DNA from: Colius striatus
Taxonomy: Eukaryota > Chordata > Aves > Coliiformes > Coliidae
Direction of reading: 5' to 3'
Assembly (NCBI RefSeq): GCF_028858725.1
Contig: NC_084763.1
Span: 22,253,501-22,317,500, forward strand
DNA: 64,000 nucleotides
Below are positions 48,574 to 62,100 of the stretch, piece by piece. The notes below the pieces were generated by a model. The model saw nothing but the letters and a program-made list of their open reading frames with translations. It was not told the origin of the DNA and searched no databases. Each line of letters begins with the position of its first letter. The stretch's first letter is position 1. The translations under genes were made by a program, and so were the position numbers.

Positions 48574-50239
48574 TTTAATGGGATTTTTCCTTCCATTTAC
48601 ACTATCATAAATTACAAAGCATATTTCACTTCACAAAATAAAACCATTTCCAGATCATTTTATGACAGTATGATGTAGTACATAACCTACAACAAATAGT
48701 CCTGTACAAGGCAGGAGAATCTATGGAAGTATTGGGAACTCAGACTATTTAGCATTTGCTCTGCGATCTGGGTTAATCTATCTAGCCCTTAGTTATTTCT
48801 CTAGAAGACAATAACTTTACAGTCATACCCTCCACCTCCCTTCATTATCATAGTTACACATATTTTTCAATTTGAATAGAAACACATGCTCCCTGAAACA
48901 ATTCAGGAAACTGCATGAATGAGTTACCAAACATATAATACAAACAGTAAAGGTGAGCAATTATTAGAATGGAGTTTTTTTTGTATTGAAAATTGAGTTT
49001 GGTAGTAAATTACGTTGATTTTCTATGCTTGCAGAAACATCTCATGCTGAGAAACAGATTTAATATTAGGAATAAGTTGCAGTTAGACTATGAACTCTGT
49101 AGGTCAATGTTTGTGAGGGGAGAAAAATATTAAAATTTGGTAATAATTAAATTTACCAGCTCCCACATTTGCTACACATTCTTTCTTTTTTTTTTTTTTC
49201 TAACAAACCATCAGGAAACACATTCAAGATAAATACCTACCTTTTTAGTAGATTTACCGTACGTTTATAAATACAGAAACATTACAAAACGTAACTCCAT
49301 TTTTACAGAAAAAACAAATCCTTCATAATTAACCCAAAAAAGTGCTAACTTTTCAGCAAGGCCAGAAAATATCCAGTGTCCCAGCATCACTTAACTTACA
49401 TACATATTACTGCAATCCAAGAAAAATCTGGCATGTGAAACTGATGCTGTCACCAGGACTTTTGAAAAATTCTCAATACCATACATGGGAGTTAAAAGAA
49501 AAAACAGTGTATGTTTTGGGAAATAGCAAATGACCAAAAGTGTACAATTGGAGGATGCTAGTGCCTAAATGCAAAGAAACAGAAGGAAAGCTGGAATACA
49601 CACAAGAAAAGAGTTCTCCCTTAAAATGCTTGCAATGAAAGAGGTATGTCTCAAGATAATACTGCAATAGTGGTAATTGTTCTCAATACATCGTAGCAAA
49701 AATGCAGGAAAGAGTTATGTGGAAAACAATCAATGCACCGCATTGATTTATAGTTTGGCTAAAATAAAATGCCATTCTTTCAGCTAGGTAAAGTAAAAAT
49801 ATCTTTATAATATAGGTTCTATTTCACAATTGACATAGATAATTATGTCTCATGGAGAGGGAAATGTATAGGCGTATACGAGTAACACTGATTAAGTACC
49901 TTTTTGCTTCTCCAGCCATATTAAAATATGTTTCGTGTTTCTTAATAAGTTAACAATAAAATTGTTTGCAACTTCTCAAAACAAATATACATCCGAGGCA
50001 AGGCAAAAGATACAAGTTAGGAGGATTTTTTTCTGATCTTTTTTTCCCTTCTACAAAGAGGCATATGTCTATGAGACATAGGCTTTCCCTAAACATTTTG
50101 GCATTCATCTGCAACTTTGCAGAAACTGAAGTGCAGTCAAGGAACTTTTCCTTTATGTTTAAAAAAATTAAAGAAATGCTGTTTCTCCTTCAAACGAATT
50201 ATTTTAAAACAATGGCTTTGAAGGTATCCCTCTACTTCT
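48574..50239 (-). other. CHN2: Probable CHN2 3' UTR (extent uncertain)
   Basis: This AT-rich stretch follows the CHN2 stop codon and holds no other gene. The minus strand has ATTAAA variant polyadenylation hexamers at 49064-49059, 48579-48574 and 48452-48447. A canonical AATAAA appears only at 47700-47695. The true end cannot be chosen from sequence alone; the boundary given is the second ATTAAA. Long T runs on the plus strand (around 49186-49200) are A runs in the transcript. Confidence 0.35.
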
Positions 50240-50411
50240 CTAAAAGAGGACATCTTCATTTTCTATTAAAATCTGCACAATTAACTTCTGGTACCGCATG
50301 TCATTCAGCGTAGCAAGGGTACTGTCCTCTGGAGGTCTCATTAAAGTAGGCCCAAACACTATTCCCAGGTTTTCAGCGTTCATGAAATTCTCCTTTTCAT
50401 GCAAAGTAACC
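50240..50411 (-). CDS. CHN2: CHN2 (beta-chimaerin) terminal coding exon and stop codon
   Basis: The last coding exon encodes 56 residues from [16 protein letters not shown] to IENEDVLF and ends in TAG at 50242-50240. [17 protein letters not shown] contains the conserved RhoGAP Asn and the VFGPTL motif. The ending [10 protein letters not shown] and the [17 protein letters not shown] stretch fit CHN2 better than CHN1, whose tail as I recall it differs at several of these positions. The acceptor is a long T-rich tract ending TTTTAG just upstream at 50413-50412. An open frame continues past this acceptor to 50488, but that part is intronic T-rich sequence. Beta-chimaerin is a cytosolic protein recruited by diacylglycerol to membranes, where it inactivates Rac. 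Confidence 0.96.
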
Positions 50412-53400
50412 CTAAAATTCAAGGAAAAAAAAAAAGGTAAATTGCACTTCATCAAGCATTGGTAGATAATGACATATTCCAGTGACAATTTTTACTTTCA
50501 CTCAATGTAGTAACTGTTTCCACAGCAAGTGCAACTATGTTGGGGCTGTGACTCCCATTGCCTTTCAACACGCCTCATGTGACTTGAGTGATTTTTCCAT
50601 GTGGCTATCCACTAGCATGTAAGAATTGGTGGCAACTGCTTTCTGAAAAGTGTAATGGTGATTTAATTGATGAGGTATGGAGCAGACCCCTACACTATGG
50701 TAACTAAAGTTCTCTGGCGTGTTGTGCCTGGTGTGAATCACACCAGAGGTATGGGTGTGCTCCTCAAATACCAACCCAGATTTTCTTTTGATTACAAGGA
50801 CTTCTGTGCTCCCAAACATGCTTCCAGCCTGCAGGAACCCAACCCTTTAGACACTTTTGACTTGCTGACTGCCTCAGGCCAGCCAACAAGTGAGTGATTC
50901 TGTTTACTTGTTATACCTTCTGAGCAGGCTGAATCCTGGAGCAGCCTGGAGAGACAGCTTGCTGAAGTCAGGCTGCTACAAATGCCATCTATCCTTCATA
51001 GAGAACAGAGGTACTTCCAGGAAGGAGCCCTTCCTGTTTTGTTTCCTGACATGGCTCATATAATATAAAGACAAGAATAGGTAGACTAGGTATGGCTGGA
51101 GCAAACAAAGACCACCAAAGACCAGCCAAGCTGCAGAGAAGTCAGCCTTAATTGGAAAATCAGTCAGGCATGCTGGAAATGCAAGGTGTGCTCAAGGTTT
51201 TCCTCCAGATTAGTAGAACTGAGTCCCATCAGTGTTGTCCCAGCAAGCATTTGAGGCTGGTCCTGAGAGTGCTCTTGCAGTGCAGCATACAGACATCCAG
51301 GATCCCTTCATGGGCTACGGCCTCTCATTAACCAGACATGATTACTAAGTATGGACGGGAGTCCTCTACTAGGGTGGAGCACATGTGGTTTCAGAGCTAG
51401 CTCTCCTGAGACAGACCCTAGCTGTGGCAATTCCCAGGCAGGAAGCAGTGGATTCACTCATGCCATTGGGGGAGCACAGAGGCCAAAACCAGAAGTAATC
51501 TGGTCTTCCCTTGTTTGCAAGGTCCTTACATGATTAGGCTTTTCTTCTACCATAGGCTCTCTGCAAAAACTGTCTCTGTCCCAGAAAAACATTATTCCCC
51601 TGCTTTCAAGATGGAAGTCCATTAGTACCCCTATTCACAGATATGTCCTCATCTTTAGCACAGATGTATTAGCTGTACTTTGCCAGGAGAAAAGACAAAC
51701 CAAGACTGCCTAGCCCAAGCCACCTCGGTGCAACTGTATGTGTAACACTCTGCTTTCCATCTGCAGATGTATGCAGCAGAGATGTTGGGTTATGTTCTAT
51801 CAACAGCTGTGCACTGCCACATACATCTTATTAGTACCTCTGTGCAGAAGTGTGGGGCTTGCTGCATGGCCAGGGGTGAACACAGAGAAGATTCACAGTT
51901 TCACTGCAATGTCAGCGTGGATGGAATTGTATATATTTCACCACAGGGGGGACTGCTCACACTGTCGTATTTCCTCCAATTTTGAGAAAAAAAAGTTACC
52001 AGGAAGATAACTGAAGAAAACAATTAACTAATTTTTCATTGCTGACATTGTCCCCTGCTGATTTTTCCTGTGCTTTTAACAACAACTCAGTGCATATTCT
52101 TTTCTCTTGAGGAACAGCACTAGTGTAGAGCCTGTGAGGCTGCAGTCTTTACACTGACTCCTTGACACCAGCTCATGTTTTCTCCATGCAGGAAGAGCCC
52201 TGTGGGGCCGAATTTGGGACTCCATGTTTAATCTCAGAACAGCATAGTCTGAACCTAAAGGATCCATCCCTGTTTTGCACTCAGATCTCTTGGATAGATT
52301 CTCCGTAGGAACTGACATGCACTTGATTTCCGTGCAGATGCTGAAAGCTACAATTTGAAAGAAGAGAAGTTCGTTGTGTGACTTGCAGGTATTTGAGAGA
52401 GAAAAGCTTGATCAGCTGTTTGGACTATTTTTGTCTCCTCAGTAGTTCAGTTAAACAGCTGAACCAAAGTCTGTGCTGCAGTTCATGAAAAAGAAAGAAG
52501 GCAAGTCAATACTTGTCTATTAAAATTTGCTGCTGGGACATGAAAGTACTGATTCTGTATGCAGATTTCTTGTCTACAGCCTCCACGGGCCTTCTCAAAA
52601 GCCAACATGGTTCATCCTGAGTTGTCCCTGCATATGTGCAGACAAGGGTGGATATTTGCATGTCTCATTTCTGCAGAATCTGAAGAAGCTCCTGCATGCC
52701 CAGGAAATGTCTCATTGAAAGGAAAAATTACACAGTTGTAATCACCTGAGACAATTCAAACTGAGGAAGAGTCTCTGCATAATGAGAACCCTATTGAGCA
52801 TGAAATGCACTTCGCACAAGCTCTCTGGTGCAATTTTATGTGAGTTGAGGTCTTTTTACGTTGATGTTAATTGTGCAGAACAATGTAGGTCAAACCCAGA
52901 AAATACTCCAAATTTGCAACTAGTGTTGCAAATAGTGGGACAAATAAGAAGAGATCAAGGATTTGCTGTGTAAAAGGTTGGTAGTTTTATTCCTCCCTTA
53001 TCTCCTTTTCTGTTGTTTCCAAGTAGCACCATGAACTTTAAATGGAGTCAAGAGACATGCTGGGCAGTATCTCCTTAAATTGAAGGCCTGCTATGAGATG
53101 ACAGTGCCAGTCTTTACTCAGCTTCAGTGTTAAAAAGCTTACAAAGAAGTCTTTCTGTGGCATACCTAAAGTAGCAAAGTGGAATTAGCATGGCTTTGAA
53201 AAACAGTTTTGCTTGAAGTTAATGAAAGTGAGGCACTCTCTTAGGAGCACTTCATAATTTTCCTAAGTACCTAGCTGAAAATTTAAAAAACTCAGCAGTA
53301 CACTCCCAAGTCGCTTTTAAAAATGAAATTTAGACACTTTTGAAAATTTTGTGTGTCTTAGGAAGCCTTATGTATGCCTTATGAATGCCTAAAGAAGCCT

Positions 53401-53987
53401 TGGAAAGCAAATGATGCAGAGTGCACTATTTAAAACTAAATGTGCATCTCTTTTTTAAAACCAAAAGAGATACAACTGGTAAGGGCTTGTACTGCTTTTA
53501 CAAGTTGTATAAAAACAGGCCCTGTTTGATTCTTGGCTCAACTGTGATGTGAGCAAACAACTTGTAGGAGACAGCTCTTTCCTTTTAGGGTTATTGTTCA
53601 AGAAGACCATGAGGTAAGGGGAGGCAGAAGCAAAGTGTGATCAAGTGACTTACTGCAGCACATCTAGAGCATCTCTGAAGTACCAACCATGCCAGTTTTT
53701 GTCAGACACTATCTGCCTCAGAGAAGTGTGACAAATCTTCAAAGGTTTGCAATGATCTGCCAGCAAAAGGATCTATGTGCTATATGTGCATTGCTGGTGT
53801 GCATTTATACAAACATAACTTGTCTGCTTATTTGTTATTGTTTTAGTGGCAGTACCCTAACAGAAGCTTTGTTGGTACTTTCTGTAATATCTCTCTAAGA
53901 TATCTGTAATATCTTTCTTTCTTACTAATTTCAAAGTAGAAAATTGTTAAGCTCATCAAGAATTCTCCTACATGCCAATTAACTCAC
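50412..53987 (-). other. CHN2: CHN2 intron (between the last two coding exons)
   Basis: The intron is 3576 bases and runs from donor GTGAGT at 53987 to acceptor TTTTAG at 50412. I see no CR1 tail, RNA gene or conserved coding block inside it. Short open frames here show no recognisable domain. Confidence 0.85.
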
Positions 53988-54093
53988 TTTTTGAGATGAA
54001 TCATTAGGTATCTAAGTGTTTCATAGTGAGCAGCAGGGAGTAACATCAGCACTTCATGTATTGCTTCTAGTCGTTCATCAGGATTGGAGATTT
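53988..54093 (-). CDS. CHN2: CHN2 (beta-chimaerin) internal coding exon, RhoGAP helices
   Basis: This 106-base exon encodes [20 protein letters not shown] followed by [15 protein letters not shown], an almost exact match to the RhoGAP domain of beta-chimaerin. On the minus strand the acceptor is TTTCACAG and the donor GTGAGT. It starts with AA, completing Lys, and ends with AA, which joins the first G of the terminal exon to give the second Lys of HLKK. The segment is the helical core packing behind the GTPase-binding face; RYLMIHL is a hallmark of RhoGAP domains. No frameshift or stop is present. Confidence 0.96.
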
Positions 54094-56010
54094 CTGTGAA
54101 ACACCAAACAGGATTAATGTTAATAGGGCTTTCCATTTGTAAACAGCAATAATTCAGGAAGCTAACTTATGATTATGGAGTCATTTACAAGCCATTGACT
54201 GTGCTTAGAGTGATAAATATTAAACTCAGCAACATGGAGCTTACCAGCAACTTCTGCATCTTCAAAAAAAGTCTTTAAAAAGAAATCAGCAACAGAGACC
54301 ACCCAATAATTTTCGCTGTGATCTGTAACTCTATCTACAGGCCTGTATAGGTACCGTACCAAAACCTTCATTAAGTGCATCATAATACTTTGCCCAGAGC
54401 TGACCTTTAAAATCTTACATAAGATTACTTCCATTAGCCTTCAAAACCAGCTGGGAGTGCGGAGACAATGCTTTTAGAGACTGTGCTTGAGTATGTAAGT
54501 TTAGCTAGAGATTGAAATAGCATGGTGTTATGTAATGATTTCTGCACATATTGAAATATGTAGGTATCAGTGATTGGAGAGCATTAGTGCTCACTTAAGA
54601 CTGGCATTCTCTAAAAATCTGAGCAGGATTTACATGTATTTATATGAAAAGTAAAGATTCCTAAGCTGTGAACTGAGTCAGAGTTATATTTGCTGCATGA
54701 TTTTTCACACAAATGACACCAGGAGTCCAACATTTTAGAAGATTCTCTATGCCCTGCCTTTAAGAGACTGGTGTATTGACATGATAGGAACTGCTTACTT
54801 TGGGCATGTTCTTTATGAGACAAGTGACAAGCAAGAATAATTTGTCTGCCAAGGAGGAAGAAGAGCGTGCAGGGGAGAGGTTGCATGGGGAGTGCAAGGT
54901 GAGGTAAGCCAGAGGGGAGGGGAATGCAACACAGTCACACAAACAGACCTGCTGTTTAGCAGTATAGAGTGCCATTTCAAAATTACTAAGGATTCTTTTT
55001 AAAGAAGAAAGCATGCTACTTCTTAGATACCCCAGGTCCTTGACATTTTTACTAATAACATTGATTTTGATGTTATCTATCTGGTGAGTTTTCATTAGGG
55101 ACTATCATTATGTGGAGTGCAGAATTTGAAGCAAATCTCAGCTCTCTCTGCCAACATGACCTGCTTCAGCAGGGGGGGTTGGACCAGATGATCTCTAAAG
55201 GTCCTTTCCAACCTCTACCATTCTATGATTCTATGATGGCAATGAATGCTGCTGTCCTCATTTCTCTCTGACAGCATGTGCCCATGACCTGCCAGCTCTG
55301 GGCGAGGGGTAATTGCATGTTCCTCCCATCACAACATGGGTTAGATATTGCTGTAGGACTGAATGAGCAGTGGGTGCACCTGAACTGTGGAGTAGGTATG
55401 CTTTCTGGAGAGTCTCATTGCTGTGATCACTCACTGACTGAAGGAGGGGCTGTGCATGTATGCAGTGCAGATTTCTTACCCAAGGATATGGGAGATGGGG
55501 AAAATGGGACCCATCTTCAAGACTCCCAGTATTCACCCAGCCCTGAGGCCTCACTGATCACCCAGTCTTGCACGCCTCTGGCATGTAACTGGGGCACCAA
55601 CCCTGGGATCCTCCCAGGCCCAGATGCAATCCCTGTGATGGCATTGGACATTCTGCCACTTGGCACAGAATTCAGGTCATTTACAAGTAAAGACAAAGCG
55701 ATTCCATGCAAAACCCTATCCTGAGGAATGTCGTAGCTTCACTAAGTGACACTGAAACCACACTTTCTGAAACTAGTCGGTTATTTTGATATGCTACGTT
55801 TACTTTTCTCTTTTTAAACTGCATGACGTCCCATCTGATTAACAATCAGGCAGAAGTTTCATGTGAAAGGGCGAATGGTGGAGAATTAATGAACAGAACA
55901 CTATCCTTGCTTCCAATTTGTTGCCTGTCTTTTCTTTTTCTTTAATGTGGACAGCTTTATGGATGGGAAATGCAATTAAAGATCAGTACAAATTACTATG
56001 CAATACTTAC
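54094..56010 (-). other. CHN2: CHN2 intron with a CR1 tail and an unexplained open frame
   Basis: The intron is 1917 bases and runs from donor GTAAGT at 56010 to acceptor TTTCACAG at 54094. It contains a plus-oriented CR1 3' end at 55158-55237 and a minus-strand open frame at 54434-54162 that contains a good-looking splice donor (see findings). Confidence 0.85.
55158..55237 (+). mobile_element. CR1 LINE 3' end fragment in a CHN2 intron
   Basis: GGGGTTGGACCAGATGATCT followed by CTAAAGGTCCTTTCCAACCT and CATTCTATGATTCTATGAT is the sense-strand CR1 terminus with two near-perfect terminal octamers. The good preservation suggests one of the younger insertions in the window. Confidence 0.92.
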
Positions 56011-56148
56011 TTGCTGCCTCTATGAACTTGGAATAGGTGTCATAGGTGATCACAGGAATCGGTAAGTCTCTGAAGTATAGCTTCAGTGCTCCAGCAATGA
56101 TGTTTATGTCTGGATAAATACTGGCAGAAATATCAGCCTTGTCACCAT
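56011..56148 (-). CDS. CHN2: CHN2 (beta-chimaerin) internal coding exon, central RhoGAP domain
   Basis: This 138-base exon encodes [20 protein letters not shown] followed by [20 protein letters not shown] and FIEAA. It covers the conserved RhoGAP block [11 protein letters not shown], whose Lys and Arg help build the GTPase-binding face. On the minus strand the acceptor is CTTCTAG and the donor GTAAGT, both strong. The exon starts with AT, completing Asp after the upstream exon's G, and ends with a single A that joins AA of the next exon to give Lys. Compared with the human protein as I remember it, the changes are few and conservative (for example Thr to Ala before the GALK motif). The reading frame has no break. 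Confidence 0.95.
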
Positions 56149-59100
56149 CTAGAAGAGGAGGAAGAAATCTTTTTGAAACAGGAGTAGTTTTGGCTGAAGC
56201 GAGGCTTGGCTTCTAATTCAGAATTATTTTGTCCAACCTGACAAGGAGAAACAACCTGAAAGCATTTGGAAGGCTTAAATGAGAATATATTGCTACCAGC
56301 TTTACAGTCTATGACTAAGGAATGGTAGCTTCTTTATCTTTTGGTAAACAATTTCTTTGCTTACATATTTTGGAAAGGATGGTGATTACATCAACAACAC
56401 CTGCAGTGTACCATCTTACACATAATGTTTTAATGTTAGATGAAAAATTATGTTAATATAGTTACTGAATTTGGCCCAGTTATTCAGTGAAAAAGAGGCT
56501 ATTAATAACTTGTTCTGATGCTGGATTTTGTATCTGCGGATCAATGCACAGGAGCATGAACCATTCCTTTCATTTTCACTTGGGGAAACATAGGCATAAG
56601 AGAAATAACATACATTTCCAATGACCCTCAGGAGACCAGCAGGAAAAAACAGAGTAAACATCTAAATCTCGTAAGTCCTGCAAAAATCAATCTAGACTGA
56701 CTAGCTAGTAAGAAAGCCACTTGATTTTCTGCATGTCTTCCAATGTCCCAATATTTTATTTTTTAAAAGTTTATAGCAACAATTTGAATTTAAATAGACA
56801 TGCTATAGCATTTAACTACAGAATTTATTCTGAAATATGGATCCCAGTTTGTCAAATGAATATGGATACTTGGATGAACAGATAAATAGATGAATTATGC
56901 AACTGAAATATGCAACATACATTTTGCTTGCAATACAACACAGTCAAAACTTCATTACAGAAGCACTTCCAATCACAAGTGGAACACCTACAAGTGTTGC
57001 TGGAAAGCCCTCGCTTGGTTTGCAACAAGTGAAATTACAAGAGCTAGCAGCGAGGTTCCTTCACTATTCTTTTTTCAAGTTCAAATGGCTACATCTGTTC
57101 TGTGCTACCTAGTACCCCCATATCCACATTTTTCTCCAGATCAAGAAATTCTGCTGTCTGCCTTTCCTTGGCAGTCTTCCAGTAGGAAGATGGGGTAGAA
57201 AACTAGTCAAGCAGGGACTGAGGCTTTCTGCATGTAACCCACAGCTTTACCTCAGGCTTCTCTGAGATTGATTACATCCCATAGTCCTTATTTCCCACCT
57301 TTCAAGTGAGGATAATAGTGCTTCCCTCACGGGAGGTGGTGAAAATTAGGGCCATACGGTGAGTGGAGTGATGTGAGGCTATGCCTGCTTGAACAACAGA
57401 GAGGAGTTTGTTTGTATCTGCCAGGAGGTACAAGCACAAGCTTGGGCTGTTACCACCAAGGTGCTGACATGCTGTAAAACCATGGCCTTCCTTGTCTAGA
57501 AATAACTACTGCTTGTAGATATGCCCTGGTACAGACAGATGAATGCGTATGCTTGATACGTGGTGTTCTAGATGGTGATAAAGCCTTTCACAGCAGAGTA
57601 AAAGAATTTATATTGATTGTAGACGTTTTATACAAACCTACAGGATTAATCTTGAAGGGATACATCCTGTCCAATGTATGCACATAATTCTCATTAAGAC
57701 TAATAACACTACATGTTCTCATCAAGAGGAGATTATATGTCTGTTTAAAACAAGCAGCCTTTCTTGATGCAGCTGATCAGTCTGAATACATCCATCAGCA
57801 TTTAATTTAATATAGCATCAATAAGCCCTAGGAGGATGTTTACACTGCCCCAATCTTTTGTTTAATCCACACGTTCCAGGCACAGAAGCATTAGTCTTGC
57901 AAAGCTTTGTGTGGAGAGCTCTATTTAATTGATGGACATTAAGCCCTCAAAATGCTCCACTGAAAGCAGATACCTCCAAGGAGCCAGCAGCTGCATCAGA
58001 ACAGATATAGCAAAGCAAAGGGTTGCATCTGTTATCCAGGTCACCAGTACACTAAATGGAAGTGTTATTTATTTAGTACTTTTACAAAGCAGCCCAGCAA
58101 CCTTTCTTAAAGAGGCACTTCAGCCAGAGGTACTGCCAACTAAAGTGTGCTTCAAACGTACCTCTTATTTACATATTTGCTTACTGTAGGGAAAATGCAT
58201 TAATTCCTGAGTTAAAGAGTTTTCTCTTTGGAGGCAAGTGTACATCCACTGGAAATGCACTGAAGATTATTTTAAAGTGAGTGTAACAATTTATCAGTTA
58301 TACCTAATGTTTCTGCAGTGGATATGTAGGGATTTAGATTGTCCTTTCGTTTTTTTCCTTTCAGTTTCAGCAACTGAAGGCCCGTGGCAGGCTGCACTTA
58401 TTCCCATTCTCACCAAATTCTTTGATTTGTATTTTTTATTTAAACACATTTAAAATTCAAAGTACTAAGAAAGGTTAATTAATTGCCACTAAAATCATGA
58501 TACATATTTCTCAGAGGATACCCTGTAGTAGCACACTGTATGAGCTATATCTAGTTTGTATAGTACCTTCTGCATTACCACAATCATTCTTTTCAGTCTT
58601 CAATATAGTAACTTTCCTCAGATTGTAATTAGCATTTTCAGTATCACTGTAGTGGCCATACGTTAACAGACTCTTATTTAAATATCAGATCACAAACACG
58701 TATTTCATTTCAGCTTTACAAACCTAATCTTACTCAAACTCCGTCATTTCTCTTTCCTTGTTACATTGACTCTCAATGTACTTTATTGCGTTATTTTGAA
58801 GTTTGAGTACCTCAAGACAAAGAAACTCCTTATTCTGTGCCTTAAAGGTTTCAGCTGAACATTTCCACTTCCACTTAGAGCATTTTCCTTAACGCTTTAT
58901 TTTTATTGCCATGCTAACGTGTTTCTTTGTGATTTTTCTTGGATTTGACATTTGACAAGTTTTCAACTACACTGGCAAAAGAGTGAGCATGAGTTAGGAT
59001 GCCTCTAAGTACTCATGTAATATTTAACAGCATAATATTTTTAGCAAGTGTACTGTACCAGCCAGTCGGACAAACAAGTGGGAGGATGAGAATGCACTGG

Positions 59101-62100
59101 TGACAATGGTCGCTCTGTGGATAAAGTGCACAACGAGGGTTTTCTGGATGCCATAACGCCACAGCTCAACAATGCTGACAGAGAGCAACTGTCATTCTAC
59201 AGCACCAACATTCACCCGATTAAATAAATCCACATTATTTCCCTCCTTCTCATTACAAAAATCACTAAAATGGAACATTGTCAGTGCCTCAGTAAGCCTA
59301 ACGCTAACTTACAGTAGGGGTATTTACACTGCTTTGGCTTTGGAAGGGAGTCTTAGTTTAAATCAGATGAGGACCAACTTCTCCCTGTTTTAGAATCACC
59401 TATAACACCTTCACTGGGCTCAAATAACACGATGTGGGATGCCGCTCTCTTCCTTAGATGTTAACTTTGAAGCCTGCCTTTGCTTTTCTGTTCTTGCAAG
59501 AATTCTTTGGAAGCAACAAGTGAGTGTCCCTTTGGCAAAGCAGAACTAGTCAGAGGGAGGGATGGCTTCTCTTCATTGCACCCCTCCAGCTGCACATGAA
59601 ATCATCACGAGAGGTACGCTATGGCCAAGTCAGCCCCTGTGCCTCATCCCTGCATCATACTGTCTTCTTGCTCCTGTGGCTTGAGGAAGAGCTTGGGAAA
59701 CCAGAAAGCTTGATGGCATGATTTGAAGGATGCGTCCTGCACATTAAAATGGGAGGACTCCTTGCTTGTTTATTTTCAAACCCATTTATTAAAAGCTGTA
59801 TTTCCAGAGATGTAAAAGCGTACTGGCATTTGAGCCAGGTGCCTGGGGAACTGACTTGGAAAAGACAGGCAGGGAGGGACCTCTCTAATGCCAGAGTGTA
59901 TGCAGGCACTGTGCCATATAACCCTTCTCATAAACCTCTCAACTTCCATTTGAAAACTAGTCAAGGTTTTTATCCTTGCTTTTATTAGAAGGTTGTTTCA
60001 GAGCCCTGCTTTCAGATGGTTAAAAAGTGGTCTTTAAATTGTCAAACTAAATTTATTCCTGGCCAGTGTACATCCTTTAGTACTGTGCCAAGATTATCCA
60101 TTAGATTAGAGTTCCCTCCTCTGTTCTACACTCCCGCTCTCTGCTTGTCCTTTGACAGTCAACTGTCCCAAGCTTTTCAAAAACACACTTAGTTCCTGCT
60201 GTGCTCCAGAGGTGTCTGGTAGTGATGTGGCTACAGATATGGCCCCTTCTGCTGCAACACCTATCTATGAACCAGAAGCACTCAAGAATTTACCATTTCT
60301 TTATATCAGACTCAATTTTTCTTGAAAAAAAAAAACCTCTTGGAAAAAATATGTTAATTTTTTTTAGTGATTGTGAAAAAGACAGTTCAGTAAAACTCCT
60401 ACAAACTTCACTTCCTGGACAGAAAAAGGAGTCTAAACAAAAACCTTCCAGGCATTGCTGGAGGTGAGATCTGCCACCTTGCTCTCGGATCCCTTCTTTC
60501 CCAGCTCTGTCATGTGGGATATTCAACATCCTTAGGATAGCTCATTTCCTTCTCCTTTGGCTTCTAGGACTAAACAGGGGTAACTGGGCAGCAGAGAAGT
60601 TATGTTCCTATCTGTGGGACTGGAATGCAAAAGAGAAGATGGGGTCCCTGTCTCTGTAAACTTGGATCTGACAGGGAAGCAAGCCCTGAGCTGTCAGATT
60701 GGAAGTGTCTTGCCAATTCAACCTTCTGCCAGCTGACAGCCATGTTCTAGCTGCACAGCACACAGATCAGAACAAAACAAAAACCCCACCTCCTCCTGCT
60801 TTTTCATCTCAGTTCAGAGAGAAAACATCTTCAAAACTGGGAAGTTTTGAAAGTGCTCAACTTCTTGGCATTACGCTGCAATTCTCATAACAAGGTTTTG
60901 TTCTGCTGCTTTTAGCATTATTCATGACAACACTCCTACTTTCCTTTCTTAGCCCTTTTCCCTCATGAGATTGTTAAAAGAAAATGAAGACACAGCTTTT
61001 TATCAATTTATGCTCAATGTTTTTCCCCACAGCCTTTGTATGCAAATTCTGTTCTTGCTTTCTGTGCTTCCATGTTTGTCCATGTTTTTTTCCAATACTG
61101 CTAGTGACCCTTCTCTTTAGGTGCTGCCTTCTTTGACAGTAAATCACACTTTCTTCCTTGCTGTGGGTCTAATTCAGCGTGTATGGCCATCAGATTATGC
61201 CAAGAGTACAGGCAATAATAAAAGATACGCTGTCTGTAAAACTGAACTGGCTCCAATGGTTCAAATCATTTGCAAAGGAACTACAGCTGCAGCAGTATTC
61301 AAGTCATGCTCAGACATAAATTTCCATCTGCTCTCTCCAAACTCTTCCTCTTCAACCTGTGCTTCACCTTCTGGGTTTTATTCAGGTTGGTAGACTTACA
61401 AGAGAATTAACACACAGAAGAAAAAGCGTTTGCTGAGCCAGATCTACCTGCAGGGAACACATTGGGACCTGTGGGGACTGTGACCCTCTGAGAGCCACTG
61501 CTTTATGTAGCATGTCTGCAACATGGATATTCCTACAATAGCAGTCATAGCACTGTGCACTTCTTTCGTCCAAATCATGGCTGACCTATGTGTGTATGTA
61601 CTTTTGTTCACAACTACAACATCCAACACATTAGTACAGCATGAAATCAAACCCTTTGGGAATTACTAGTTGGACTTTCTTTGCCAGTTGATGTCTGCAT
61701 GACAAACTGTCTCCAAACAAAAAAAGAACTCGGGCACAGTAAGTGTAAGACATACCACCCATAGACCTTTCTGGCCCTGCCTGGCCTCCCCTGCAGCTCT
61801 TGCACCTCCTGCCAACAGGCCCCAGAGCCCCCAGTCCCTGCCTGTACCACATCGTGGCTGTCTCCAGCTGCACCATGGCCATGCCTGTGCCTGGCTGTGC
61901 ACCCTTCCCCTCAGTGCCCTGCCCTGACAGATGATTCTGACTTGACCCGGACCTGCCTTGTCGCAGTGGGCTTGTGACCACTGGGCTGTGTCTGACCTTG
62001 TTCCCTAACATGGCAGAGGTAGTACCTGAAAAAAAATAGGTAGTAAGAAACCCACTATTTATAAGAAAGAAGAAGAACATTTATTGCTCTCTGTACTTCT

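Noticed and set aside
55278-55724. 148-codon plus-strand open frame in a CHN2 intron
   Set aside because: It is antisense to CHN2, overlaps a minus-strand frame of similar length, and has no recognisable domain.
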